Positions 19,404-27,415 of a DNA stretch of 64,000 nucleotides are shown one piece after another; the stretch's first letter is position 1, and the number at the start of each line of letters is the position of its first letter. The notes beneath the pieces were generated by a model that was not told the DNA's origin, made no database searches, and worked only from the letters and a program-made list of their open reading frames with translations. Source of the DNA: a bacterium (GTDB lineage Bacteria > Pseudomonadota > Gammaproteobacteria > Burkholderiales > Burkholderiaceae_C). Position numbers and translations under genes: made by a program. Location: contig JAVBXK010000022.1 in assembly GCA_030824555.1 (NCBI GenBank), forward strand, positions 62,001 to 126,000. Reading direction: 5' to 3'.

Positions 19404-19733
19404 TCAGCGTACCAGTTCGCCCAGCTTGCCGGTTTTGTCTTTCCAGTCGTCGGCATCGGGCAGGGCGGCTTTGCGCTTGGTGATGCTTTTCCAGTTGGGC
19501 AGCAAGGCCAGGTCGGCGTTGAGCTGGGTCATGTGGGCCTGGTCTTTGGGCAGGTCTTCCTCGGCAAAAATGGCGCTCACCGGGCACTCGGGGATGCACA
19601 CTGCGCAATCGATGCATTCATCGGGGTCGATGGTGAGGAAGTTGGGGCCTTCGCGGAAGCAGTCCACTGGGCACACGTCCACACAGTCGGTGTATTTGCA
19701 GCGGATACAGGCTTCGGTGACAACGTGAGTCAT
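19404..19733 (-). CDS. fdxA: Ferredoxin FdxA (3Fe-4S/4Fe-4S)
   Basis: 109 residues, a seven-iron bacterial ferredoxin for cytoplasmic electron transfer. The N-terminal cluster set is C9, C17 and C21 (with C12 also present), and the second set lies in [13 protein letters not shown]. The C-terminal extension (about residues 65-109) is usual for FdxA. A GT-rich leader and ATG 19733 fit [14 protein letters not shown], the conserved opening. Adjacent to the ferredoxin reductase gene downstream. Confidence 0.95.
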   Translation of the reverse strand: MTHVVTEACIRCKYTDCVDVCPVDCFREGPNFLTIDPDECIDCAVCIPECPVSAIFAEEDLPKDQAHMTQLNADLALLPNWKSITKRKAALPDADDWKDKTGKLGELVR

Positions 19734-19836
19734 GGTTTTTGTGTGGGTAACGGATTAAAAGGGAGCGATTTTAAAGTTTGCCGATGCTATGGGCAGTATT
19801 AACCCTACGCATTGACTTTCAGCAAACAGCGTGCAA

Positions 19837-21339
19837 TCAGTTCACCAGCACGGCGCCCGACGTGCGGTGCGTGGCGGTGTCCACCAGAATCAGCGCGCCC
19901 ATGACCCGCGATTGCGTGTACGGCACGGCAGGCAAAGCCTCTTGCAGCAGCAGTTCCACGTGACCGATGGCATTGGGGTCGAGCTGCGTGGCGTCTTCTT
20001 CGGCCAGCGTGTTCACGTCCAGTTTGTGCACCACGCGGCGCACTTTGGCCTTGACCCAGCGGTGACCCTGCAACGCCCAGTACACACGACCGGCCACCAG
20101 GGGTTCGTCGTCCATCCAGGCAACGGTGGTGGTCAGTTCGCGCAGGCCCGGGTAAGGGCTGACGGCAGCGGGCGTGTCGCCGAAATCGTCGTCGTCGGCC
20201 ACATTGGTGCTGGCAACGGGGGCAGCCAGCAGCCAGTCGCCACGCGATACATCGACCTCGCGGTCGAGCACGATGCCGGCACTGGTGCCCGCATCGATGG
20301 CTTTGGCGCGGCGTGCGTGGTCCAGCACCTGTGCCACGACAGCCTTTTGCCCGCTGGGGAACACCTGCACCTCGTCACCTTGCGCAATGGCTCCTGCGGC
20401 CACGCGGCCCCAGAACACGCGGCGACCGACGCCCGCTGCCGTGCTGGCGGCCGATGAGGTGGTTGACCCGGCCGTGGCCGTGTCAGCATTTGCGTTGTCG
20501 GTGTCGCTTGTGGCACTCGTGTCGTTTGCACCGTTGACAGGCATGGCCGCCAACTGCGCTGCCAGCGCAGGCGTGAGTTTTTCAACCCACTGCACGGGGA
20601 AGGCGAACGGTGCATCAGTCGGGCTGTCGGTGGTGGGCAGCGCTTCCAGAATTTCCAGCAACGTGGGGCCGGTGTAGCCGCACCAGTCTGCGGTGGCACC
20701 GGCTTGTTCAGGCGCGGCGTCGACCACGTTCCAGCCCAGCAGGGCAGATACGGGCACCGTGGCCACGGCATGGATGCCTGCGGCCTGGGCAAAACCCTTG
20801 AGCGCAGCCTGGATGTGTGCAAAGGCCAGCACCGGGTCGGTCACGGCGTCGAGCTTGTTCACGGCAAACACGATGCTGGGCACGCGCAGCAACTTCAGCA
20901 GCAGCGAGTGGCGGCGCGTTTGCGTCAGCAGCGGCAGGGCGGGGTTGGCCCAGTCGAGCTTGGTGGCGTCCACCAGCACCACGGCGGCGTCGGCGCTGCT
21001 GGCGGCCGTGACCATGTTGCGGGTGTACTGCTCGTGGCCGGGGGCGTCGCCGATGATGAACTTGCGGGCCTCGGTGCTGAAGTAGCGGTAAGCCACGTCG
21101 ATGGTGATGCCTTGCTCGCGCTCGGCGCTCAGGCCATCGGTCAGCAGGGCCAGGTCGGTCGTGCCGGAACGCGTCACGCCGGCCAGGTGGTCTTGCAGCA
21201 CGGCTTTGCTGTCAACCAGCAGGCGGCCGATCAGCGTGCTTTTGCCGTCATCGACCGACCCGCAGGTGATGAAACGCAAGGCATTGGCCGTGTGTGCCGA
21301 TTGTTTTGAATGAAAAATGGCTTCTGCGCTTGTGTTCAT
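19837..21339 (-). CDS. cysN: Sulfate adenylyltransferase subunit 1 (GTPase)
   Basis: 500 residues. With CysD it activates sulfate to APS, driven by GTP hydrolysis. The GTPase domain shows GSVDDGKS (27-34), DAPGHEQ (99-105) and NKLD (162-165). There is no APS-kinase (CysC) domain, in keeping with the APS-reductase type cysH upstream. An unusual low-complexity Thr/Ala/Ser/Asp segment lies at about residues 272-304, where the G domain joins the second barrel. The gene is the last of the leftward cys operon. The 122-base gap from cysD holds an AT-rich repeat. Confidence 0.94.
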   Translation of the reverse strand: MNTSAEAIFHSKQSAHTANALRFITCGSVDDGKSTLIGRLLVDSKAVLQDHLAGVTRSGTTDLALLTDGLSAEREQGITIDVAYRYFSTEARKFIIGDAPGHEQYTRNMVTAASSADAAVVLVDATKLDWANPALPLLTQTRRHSLLLKLLRVPSIVFAVNKLDAVTDPVLAFAHIQAALKGFAQAAGIHAVATVPVSALLGWNVVDAAPEQAGATADWCGYTGPTLLEILEALPTTDSPTDAPFAFPVQWVEKLTPALAAQLAAMPVNGANDTSATSDTDNANADTATAGSTTSSAASTAAGVGRRVFWGRVAAGAIAQGDEVQVFPSGQKAVVAQVLDHARRAKAIDAGTSAGIVLDREVDVSRGDWLLAAPVASTNVADDDDFGDTPAAVSPYPGLRELTTTVAWMDDEPLVAGRVYWALQGHRWVKAKVRRVVHKLDVNTLAEEDATQLDPNAIGHVELLLQEALPAVPYTQSRVMGALILVDTATHRTSGAVLVN

Positions 21340-21373
21340 TATGTTGTTTGCTACGAAATATTAATATTCAAAG
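21340..21373. repeat. AT-rich repeat just upstream of cysN
   Basis: TTGTTTGCTACGAAATATTA then ATATTCAAAG, ending at the cysN start codon. It shares TTTGCTA with the repeat at 37577 and TAGCAAAC in the opposite orientation with 61808-61912. Confidence 0.4.
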
Positions 21374-21461
21374 CCCTGTCTGACCGACACGACTGCATCG
21401 GGCCTGTGCGGCTGGACAGCGGGCAACCACTGGGCGCGTGCAGGTCAACTGCCCCGTGGGT

Positions 21462-22427
21462 TCAGAAGTAACCGTCTTTTTTGCGCTTTTCCATCGACGC
21501 TTCGCTGGTCTTGTCGTCCATGCGGGTGGCACCGCGCTCGCTCACGTCGGTGGCCAGGGTTTCGATCACGATGTCATCGGGCGTGGCCGCTGTGCTTTCC
21601 ACCGGGCAGGTGCACGTGATGTCGCCCACGGTGCGGAAACGCACGTCGCGCACCACCACGGCTTCGCCCTCACGCGGGGGGGTGAGTTCGGTCACGGGCA
21701 CCAGCAGGCCTTTGCGCTCCACCACGTCGCGTTTGTGCGTGTAGTAGATGCTGGGCAGGGCGATGTTTTCGCGGGCAATGTATTGCCACACGTCCAGCTC
21801 GGTCCAATTGCTGATGGGGAACACGCGGAAATGCTCGCCGGGTTGCAGCCGGGTGTTGAACAGCGTCCACAGCTCGGGGCGCTGTGCCTTGGGCTGCCAT
21901 TGGCCGAAGCTGTCGCGGTGGCTGAAGATGCGCTCTTTGGCGCGGGCCTTTTCCTCGTCGCGGCGGGCACCGCCAATGAGCGCGTCGAAGCGGAATTCTT
22001 CAATGGCCTCCAGCAACGTGACCGACTGGTGCACGTTGCGGCTTTCGCCAGGGTGGGCCAGGCGCACGGTGCCACGGGCCATGGAGTCTTCCACACTGCG
22101 CACGATCAGCTCGGCGCCCATCTCCTGGGCGCGGAAGTCGCGGAAATCGGTCACTTCCTTGAAGTTGTGGCCGGTGTCGATCATCAGCAGCGGGTAGGGC
22201 AAGCCGCCGCCTTCCGATTTTTTGCCAAACGCTTTTTCAGCGCACTTGAGCATGACCAGCGAGTCTTTGCCGCCCGAAAACAGCAGGGTGGGGCGCTCGA
22301 AGACGGCGGCCACTTCGCGCAGGATGAAGATGGTTTCTTCCTCCAGCGCGTCCAGGTGGGTGTTGTTCAGGGCGTGTGGGTGGGCTTGGCTCATGGTCAG
22401 CAGGTGTTCGGGTGTACGGGCGTTCAT
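21462..22427 (-). CDS. cysD: Sulfate adenylyltransferase subunit 2
   Basis: 321 residues. The catalytic ATP-sulfurylase subunit, a PP-loop enzyme with LLFSGGKDSLVML near residue 45. Also visible are IGGARRDEEKARAKERIFS and the C-terminal RxSERGATRMDDKTSEASMEKRKKDGYF, a strongly conserved CysD ending. ATG 22427 has AAGGAG upstream and overlaps the cysH stop (ATGA). Upstream in-frame residues belong to the cysH frame and are rejected. Confidence 0.96.
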   Translation of the reverse strand: MNARTPEHLLTMSQAHPHALNNTHLDALEEETIFILREVAAVFERPTLLFSGGKDSLVMLKCAEKAFGKKSEGGGLPYPLLMIDTGHNFKEVTDFRDFRAQEMGAELIVRSVEDSMARGTVRLAHPGESRNVHQSVTLLEAIEEFRFDALIGGARRDEEKARAKERIFSHRDSFGQWQPKAQRPELWTLFNTRLQPGEHFRVFPISNWTELDVWQYIARENIALPSIYYTHKRDVVERKGLLVPVTELTPPREGEAVVVRDVRFRTVGDITCTCPVESTAATPDDIVIETLATDVSERGATRMDDKTSEASMEKRKKDGYF

Positions 22428-23257
22428 GCGGTCGCTCCTTGGGAGGTGTTTTTCACGTGCAGGCCGCACTCTTTGGCGGCACCGCCCTCCAAGGAGGTTT
22501 CCCACCACCAGCGGCCCGCGCGGAAGTCTTCACCGAGGCTGATGGCCCGGGTGCAAGGTGCGCAGCCGATGCTGGGGAAGAAGCGATCGTGCAACGGGTT
22601 GTAGGCCACATTGTGCAGGCTGATGTAGTGCCACACGTCGCCCCAGGTCCAGTTGGACAGGGGGTTGAGTTTGGTGCGGCCCGTGCTGGCTTTTTCACTT
22701 TCATCAGTCAGCAGCACCTCAGCCCGGGCGTTGGACTGCTCCCGGCGCAGGCCGGTAATCCAGGCCTCTTTGCCCGCCAGGGCGCGTGCCAGGGGCTCCA
22801 TTTTGCGGATGCCACAGCAGGCCTTGCGCAACTCAATGCTTTTGTACATGGCCTCAGCCCCCTCGCGGGCCACAAACTGCACCACCGCTTCGGTGTTTGG
22901 CTTGTAAATGGTCACTGGCGCTTGACTGGTTTGAACAGTTTGCTCCAAAAGTCCAAGCGTTTCGGCGTGCAGCGCACCCGTTTCCAGCACGAACACCGGA
23001 ATGCCCAGGCCCAGCTGGTTGATGAGGTGGGTGATGACCACGTCTTCCGCCCCCAGGCTGCTGGCCTGGGTGATGGTGAACTGGCCGTTGGCCTGGAATT
23101 GCACGGCCGCCTGTTGCAGCAGGGCCTGTGTTTCAGCCAGTTTGGCGGTGTAGGTGGCCGACGGTTTGGCATGCAACTGGGTGGCGGGCAGCGGCTGGGG
23201 GGTGAAGGCCGATGCCTCGCCGGGCAGGGCCGACAGGGTGGAGGTGAGGTCGCTCAT
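22424..23257 (-). CDS. cysH: Assimilatory adenylylsulfate (APS) reductase
   Basis: 277 residues. Reduces activated sulfate to sulfite with thioredoxin. The [4Fe-4S]-binding cysteines of the APS-reductase type are present, CC (147-148) in KACCGIRK and CxxC (232, 235) in GCAPCTRA. These are absent from PAPS reductases like E. coli CysH. The catalytic C-terminal Cys is in ECGLH (C264). This fits the lack of an APS kinase. The start ATG 23257 overlaps the DUF934 stop (ATGA, 23254-23257). Confidence 0.95.
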   Translation of the reverse strand: MSDLTSTLSALPGEASAFTPQPLPATQLHAKPSATYTAKLAETQALLQQAAVQFQANGQFTITQASSLGAEDVVITHLINQLGLGIPVFVLETGALHAETLGLLEQTVQTSQAPVTIYKPNTEAVVQFVAREGAEAMYKSIELRKACCGIRKMEPLARALAGKEAWITGLRREQSNARAEVLLTDESEKASTGRTKLNPLSNWTWGDVWHYISLHNVAYNPLHDRFFPSIGCAPCTRAISLGEDFRAGRWWWETSLEGGAAKECGLHVKNTSQGATA

Positions 23258-23667
23258 GCGGCGCTCCCTTCGGCGTGTGCGCTGTCCGTGAAATGGGGTT
23301 GGATGTGCACGGCATCGCCTTGGTAGAAGCTGGCATAGAGGCCCAGCAGTTTTTCGCCATGCGCCAGGTTCTGGTCGGCGCGCAGCACGGCCTCGGTGAA
23401 GCCGGTGCGGGCCATTTGCTGCAGCTGGTCCACCAGCACGTCGCCGGTGGCGCGGATGTCGCCCTGGAACCCCAAGCGGCGGCGCAGCAAAAAGGCCTGG
23501 CTGAAGGCCCGGCCGTCGGTGAACTTGGGAAATTGCAGGTCCACGCGGGCCACGCCCGAGAGGTTGAGCGAGCGCGGATCGGCGTCGTTGGCCAGGGTGA
23601 CGACATTTTCTGCACAATTTTGTGCTTCAACGCTTGTATTTATTGTGTTTGCAGCTATCAGTTTCAT
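23254..23667 (-). CDS. DUF934 protein of the sulfate reduction cluster
   Basis: 137 residues. Proteins of this family are almost always next to cysI/cysH in proteobacteria and are described as probably helping sulfite reduction; no reaction is established. A central RVDLQFPKFTDGRAFSQAFLLRRRLGFQGDIRATGDVL segment is the family core. ATG 23667, with AAGG upstream, is preferred to TTG 23697. The first ~20 residues (MKLIAANTINTSVEAQN) are encoded by an AT-rich repeat copy, so the N-terminus may have been replaced by repeat insertion. Confidence 0.85.
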   Translation of the reverse strand: MKLIAANTINTSVEAQNCAENVVTLANDADPRSLNLSGVARVDLQFPKFTDGRAFSQAFLLRRRLGFQGDIRATGDVLVDQLQQMARTGFTEAVLRADQNLAHGEKLLGLYASFYQGDAVHIQPHFTDSAHAEGSAA

Positions 23668-23675
23668 ATTTTTGC
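23605..23675. repeat. AT-rich palindromic repeat encoding the start of DUF934
   Basis: Read on the minus strand, the repeat contains the ATG, TGATAGCTGCAAACACAATA and AATACAAGCGTTGAAGCAC. Its complement contains TTTTGTGCTTCAACGCTTG, resembling the copy inside the HIBCH homologue (TTTGTGCTCTAGCGCTT). It supplies the start codon and the first ~20 codons. Confidence 0.55.
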
Positions 23676-23693
23676 CTTGGAGGGTCAGCGGTG

Positions 23694-25553
23694 TCAAGCG
23701 TCGATGTCGCGGGCGGCTTGCCCATGGGCCAGGTGGCGCTCATGGGCGGCATCTGCAGCGGGCGCTGGCTCGTGCCGGGCGGTGATGTGACGCACGGCGT
23801 TGGCTGCGGCTTTGTAGGGCTCGGCACCCACGCGCTTGTAGGTCCCAATGAAGGTTTCGTTGCCCGTGCGGAGGGTTTTGTAGGTGTCCATCAGGGCTTC
23901 CATCACATCCACCACCTCATCGGCGGCGAACGAAGGGCCAATCACCTTGCCGGCCATGGGCGTGCCGCTGAGGGCTGAGCCGTCAGACCCGCCCAGCGTC
24001 ACCTGGTACCACTCCTGGCCGTCTTTGTCGACGCCCAGAATGCCGATGTGGCCGCTGTGGTGGTGGCCGCACGAGTTGATGCAGCCACTGATGTGCAGGT
24101 CAACTTCGCCCAGATCGTGCAGCTCGTCCAGGTCGGCAAAACGCTCTGAAATGGCCGCAGCCACGGGAATGGAGCGTGCGTTGGCCAGTGCGCAGTAGTC
24201 GCCGCCCGGGCAGGCAATCATGTCTGTCAGCAGGCGTATGTTGGGCTTGGCCAGGCCCAGTTTGCGGGCCGCGCGCCACAGCTCTGGCAACTGGTCGCAG
24301 CGCACCCAGGGGAGCAGCAGGTTCTGGTCGTGCGTCACGCGCACCTCGCCAGCGCTGAACTGGTCGGCCAGGTCGGCGGCGCGGAACAATTGCTCGGCGG
24401 TAGCGTCGCCAGGGGCCTGGCCCAGGCGCTTGAAGCTGAGTGTGACGGCGCGCAGGTCGGGGTTTTTGTGCGGGGCCACGTTTTGCTGCAGCCAGCGGCC
24501 AAACTCCACGTCGTCTTCGGCAGCTGCTTTCAGGATGTGGGCAATTTTGGCGTCGGCGCTCTTTTTGTCACAGCACAGCGTGGGCGCCACGAAGCAGGCC
24601 AGCAAGCGGTCCAGTTCGGCCTGAGGAATGGTGTGGGGGCCACCGTCTTTTTCCAGGATGTCGCGGTATTCCTGCTCCACCTCGTCAAAGTAGCGCTGGC
24701 CCTCGGCCTTCACCAGAATTTTGATGCGGGCCTTGTACATGTTGTCGCGGCGGCCCCAGCGGTTGTACACGCGCACCACGGCCTCCAGGTAATTCATGAT
24801 CTGGTTCCAGGGCAGGAACTCACGAATGACCGTGGCAATGACGGGGGTGCGGCCCATGCCACCGCCCACCAGCACCTTGAACCCCACCTCGCCATCGGCG
24901 TTGCGCAGCACCTGCAGGCCCACGTCGTGCCAGGCGGTGGCGGCACGGTCTTCGCGCGCACCGTGAATGGCAATTTTGAATTTGCGCGGCAAAAAGGCAA
25001 ATTCGGGGTGCAGCGTGCTCCACTGGCGAATCAGTTCGGCATAGGGGCGGGGGTCCACATCCTCGTCCACGGCAATCCCGGCACGCTCGTCGCTGGTGGT
25101 GTTGCGGATGCAGTTGCCGCTGGTCTGGATGCCGTGCAGGTTCACGGTGGCCAGCAGGTCCATCACATCGGCGCTTTTTTCCAGCGGAATCCAGTTGAAC
25201 TGCACGTTCTGGCGCGTGGTGAAGTGGCCGTAGCCAGCGCTCAGGCGGGGGCCGGGTGTGGTGCCGATCTGGTCCTGCTTGGCCTGTGCCTCAGCCAGCA
25301 GTTCAGGGCTGGGGCGGTCGTAGTCGCGGGCTATTGTTGCAAGCACACGCAGCTGTGCGCTGTTGAGTTCGCCGTAAGGCACGGCCACGCGCAGCATGGG
25401 CGCGTAGCGCTGCACGTACCAGCCGTTTTGCAGGCGCAGGGGGCGAAAGTCGTCACCGCTCAGGGTGCCGGCCAGGTAGCGTTCCAGCTGGTCGCGGTGC
25501 TGTGCAGCGCGGCTGCGTATGAACTGTCGGTCAAATTCGGTGTAGGCGTACAT
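23694..25553 (-). CDS. cysI: Sulfite reductase hemoprotein (nitrite/sulfite reductase family)
   Basis: 619 residues. Reduces sulfite to sulfide with six electrons. The two nitrite/sulfite reductase half-domains are present, and the siroheme/[4Fe-4S] ligands appear as CPGGDYC and CINSC (C-x5-C ... C-x3-C). The start at ATG 25553 opens MYAYTEFDRQF; three codons more are available from TTG but have no support. No CysJ or ferredoxin partner is in the operon, so the donor is probably a ferredoxin. It lies between the TauE exporter gene and DUF934. Confidence 0.93.
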   Translation of the reverse strand: MYAYTEFDRQFIRSRAAQHRDQLERYLAGTLSGDDFRPLRLQNGWYVQRYAPMLRVAVPYGELNSAQLRVLATIARDYDRPSPELLAEAQAKQDQIGTTPGPRLSAGYGHFTTRQNVQFNWIPLEKSADVMDLLATVNLHGIQTSGNCIRNTTSDERAGIAVDEDVDPRPYAELIRQWSTLHPEFAFLPRKFKIAIHGAREDRAATAWHDVGLQVLRNADGEVGFKVLVGGGMGRTPVIATVIREFLPWNQIMNYLEAVVRVYNRWGRRDNMYKARIKILVKAEGQRYFDEVEQEYRDILEKDGGPHTIPQAELDRLLACFVAPTLCCDKKSADAKIAHILKAAAEDDVEFGRWLQQNVAPHKNPDLRAVTLSFKRLGQAPGDATAEQLFRAADLADQFSAGEVRVTHDQNLLLPWVRCDQLPELWRAARKLGLAKPNIRLLTDMIACPGGDYCALANARSIPVAAAISERFADLDELHDLGEVDLHISGCINSCGHHHSGHIGILGVDKDGQEWYQVTLGGSDGSALSGTPMAGKVIGPSFAADEVVDVMEALMDTYKTLRTGNETFIGTYKRVGAEPYKAAANAVRHITARHEPAPAADAAHERHLAHGQAARDIDA

Positions 25554-25676
25554 CGTGGTCAATCAATCAAAACAAATGGGTGGCGGTGCGCTGTGTCAGT
25601 GCAGCGCGGGCGGTCAGTCTCGGCTGGGCAGTCGGGTGCAGCAGGTTCGTCGGCGGGGGAGGACCGCCGACGGGGG

Positions 25677-26468
25677 TCAGATCATCACCAGCTTGGTACC
25701 GGCCCAGGCCAGCAGCACAGACAACACGCCGCGGATCAGGCGTTCAGGTGTGCGGGTGATCAGGCGCGAGCCCAGCCAAATACCGGGCAACGACCCGGCC
25801 AGCAGTTTGGCAAGCAAAGGCCAGTCGACCGAGCCCAGCGAGGCATGGCCCAACCCGGCCACCAGCGTCAGCGGCACGGCATAGGCAATGTCGGCCGCCA
25901 CGATGCGGGGCAGGGGCAACATGGGGTACAGCAGCAGCAAAGCCGTGACGCCGATGGCACCTGCACCCACCGATGTGAGCGTGACCAGCGTGCCGATCAC
26001 CGCACCCAGCATCAGGGGCAATGCCCAGTGGCGGGGCGTCATGGCCTGGGCTTCCTGGCCAGCCACCAGCGTGCGGGGCAACTGTTTGCCGCGCGCGGCC
26101 TTGTACAGGCTGGCAGCCGCTGTCAGCAGCAAGGCCACACCCAGGGTAGATGTCATGAGCTTTTGAACCGCTGGGTTGGCTGGCCCCACTTCGCGCAGCA
26201 CCCACAGCGTGATCAACGATGCCGGGATGCTGCCTGCACTCAATGTGGCCACCACGCGCCAGGGCACCAGGCGCTGGCGGGTCAGGCTGACGGTGCCGCC
26301 CAGCTTGGTGAAAGCTGCAAACAGCAGGTCTGTGCCCACAGCCAGGTAGGGTTTGACGCCGAAGAAGAAGATGAGGATGGGCGTCATCAACGAGCCCCCG
26401 CCCACACCCGTCAAACCGACGATGAGGCCAACCGCAAATCCCGCAAAAATGAAAGCAATGTCATGCAT
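25677..26468 (-). CDS. TauE/SafE-family sulfite exporter
   Basis: 263 residues, a TSUP-family permease with eight or so membrane segments and the N-terminal GLTGVGGGSLMTP loop typical of the family. It is the first gene of the cys operon, so export of excess sulfite, or uptake of a sulfur compound, is the likely role. Start ATG 26468 gives MHDIAFIFAGFAVG. Divergent from a receiver-like gene across 140 bases that probably contain the cys promoter; a CysB site was not identified by eye. Confidence 0.9.
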   Translation of the reverse strand: MHDIAFIFAGFAVGLIVGLTGVGGGSLMTPILIFFFGVKPYLAVGTDLLFAAFTKLGGTVSLTRQRLVPWRVVATLSAGSIPASLITLWVLREVGPANPAVQKLMTSTLGVALLLTAAASLYKAARGKQLPRTLVAGQEAQAMTPRHWALPLMLGAVIGTLVTLTSVGAGAIGVTALLLLYPMLPLPRIVAADIAYAVPLTLVAGLGHASLGSVDWPLLAKLLAGSLPGIWLGSRLITRTPERLIRGVLSVLLAWAGTKLVMI

Positions 26469-26608
26469 GGCCGGGACTGTAATCAGGCTTCTTCATAATT
26501 CAAACTACATTTTTGCTATTCAAATATGTCCATTTGGAATTAAGAAAATGTGCCCCTTGCATTCGGGTGTTTCCTGTGCGAACAGGCCTCAGCCATGGAG
26601 TAGCATTG

Positions 26609-27415
26609 ATGACAATGATGTCCTCACGTGCCAACGCCAACAGCGCCAGGGTTGACCGATCCGGTCCACAAACCGATCCGGGGCTGGCCGACACACTGCC
26701 GCCCGATGCCATGGACGTGCTGACGTTTTCCAAACTTGACATCGATCTGGACGTCGCACTGCAGGCCGATGCTGCCGTTGATTTGGACCTTGACCTCGGG
26801 GAGATGGGGTTCACTGACCCGATTTTCGATGTGGGTGGCGCAGCCGCTGCGGCAGCGGTCCCCGCGTACCCAGGGTCTGCAGACACGGCGTCCGCATCGA
26901 TCGACCGTCCCGTTGCAACGACTGTTGACTCGATTGCCGCAGCAGTACCCGCTGTCGCAGGCGATTGGCCCGAAACTGAGCGACGACTGCCCCCGTCTTG
27001 GGGCGACAGGCGCGTGATGGTCGTCAGTGCCGACGAATCCGAGCGCATGTACCTGCGGGCGCGCCTGGCTTTGGCGCACTTGGTGTGGGTTGATGAGGCC
27101 GCCACCACGACGCAGGCGTTGGCCGCGCTGGCGGTCAGGCCCTATGCCATGGCTTTCGTCAACCTGGATTCCGTGGCCATTGATGGCAGTACGGTGGCCC
27201 TGCACTTGCGTGCGGGCAACCCGTTGGCTGCGCTGGTGCTGACGTCGAATGGCGTGTCAGGTGGTCACCCGTTCAATTTGCTGGCCCGGTGGCGGCGTTG
27301 GCAGTTGGGTCGTCACATGGGTCATGACCACAACGCCGAGGTGCTGGCCAAACCATTGGAGCCGAGAGAGGTGATCGAATTGCTGTCTCGGCTCACCACC
27401 CCGCTGGTTGTCTAG
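26609..27415 (+). CDS. Protein with an atypical (phospho-Asp lacking) receiver-like domain
   Basis: 268 residues. The N-terminal ~130 residues are acidic and low-complexity (D/A/V rich), and the C-terminal part (~135-262) folds by inspection like a response-regulator receiver: strand VMVVSADESER with acids at 142-143, TSNG with Thr212, and KPLEP with Lys248. The expected phospho-acceptor, eight residues before the DG of AIDG, is Asn185 rather than Asp. No DNA-binding or enzymatic output domain is attached. Start 26609 is supported by GGAG 9 bases upstream. The stop overlaps that of the convergent mnmC gene. Not a named family to me. Confidence 0.6.
   Translation: MTMMSSRANANSARVDRSGPQTDPGLADTLPPDAMDVLTFSKLDIDLDVALQADAAVDLDLDLGEMGFTDPIFDVGGAAAAAAVPAYPGSADTASASIDRPVATTVDSIAAAVPAVAGDWPETERRLPPSWGDRRVMVVSADESERMYLRARLALAHLVWVDEAATTTQALAALAVRPYAMAFVNLDSVAIDGSTVALHLRAGNPLAALVLTSNGVSGGHPFNLLARWRRWQLGRHMGHDHNAEVLAKPLEPREVIELLSRLTTPLVV

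Noticed and set aside
16648-19802. Two long plus-strand frames (541 and 589 codons) opposite the TonB receptor and ferredoxin reductase
   Set aside because: Frames mirror the real minus-strand genes; no domains and one runs through the riboswitch.
22895-22960. Further repeat copy in cysH
   Set aside because: Some AT-rich similarity (GCGCTTGACTGG), but the cysH residues here look conserved and the palindrome is weak.
24330-26498. 722-codon open frame on the plus strand opposite cysI and the exporter
   Set aside because: It is an antisense shadow of GC-rich genes; the opposite strand has complete cysI and TauE domains, and this frame has no recognisable domain or ribosome binding site.
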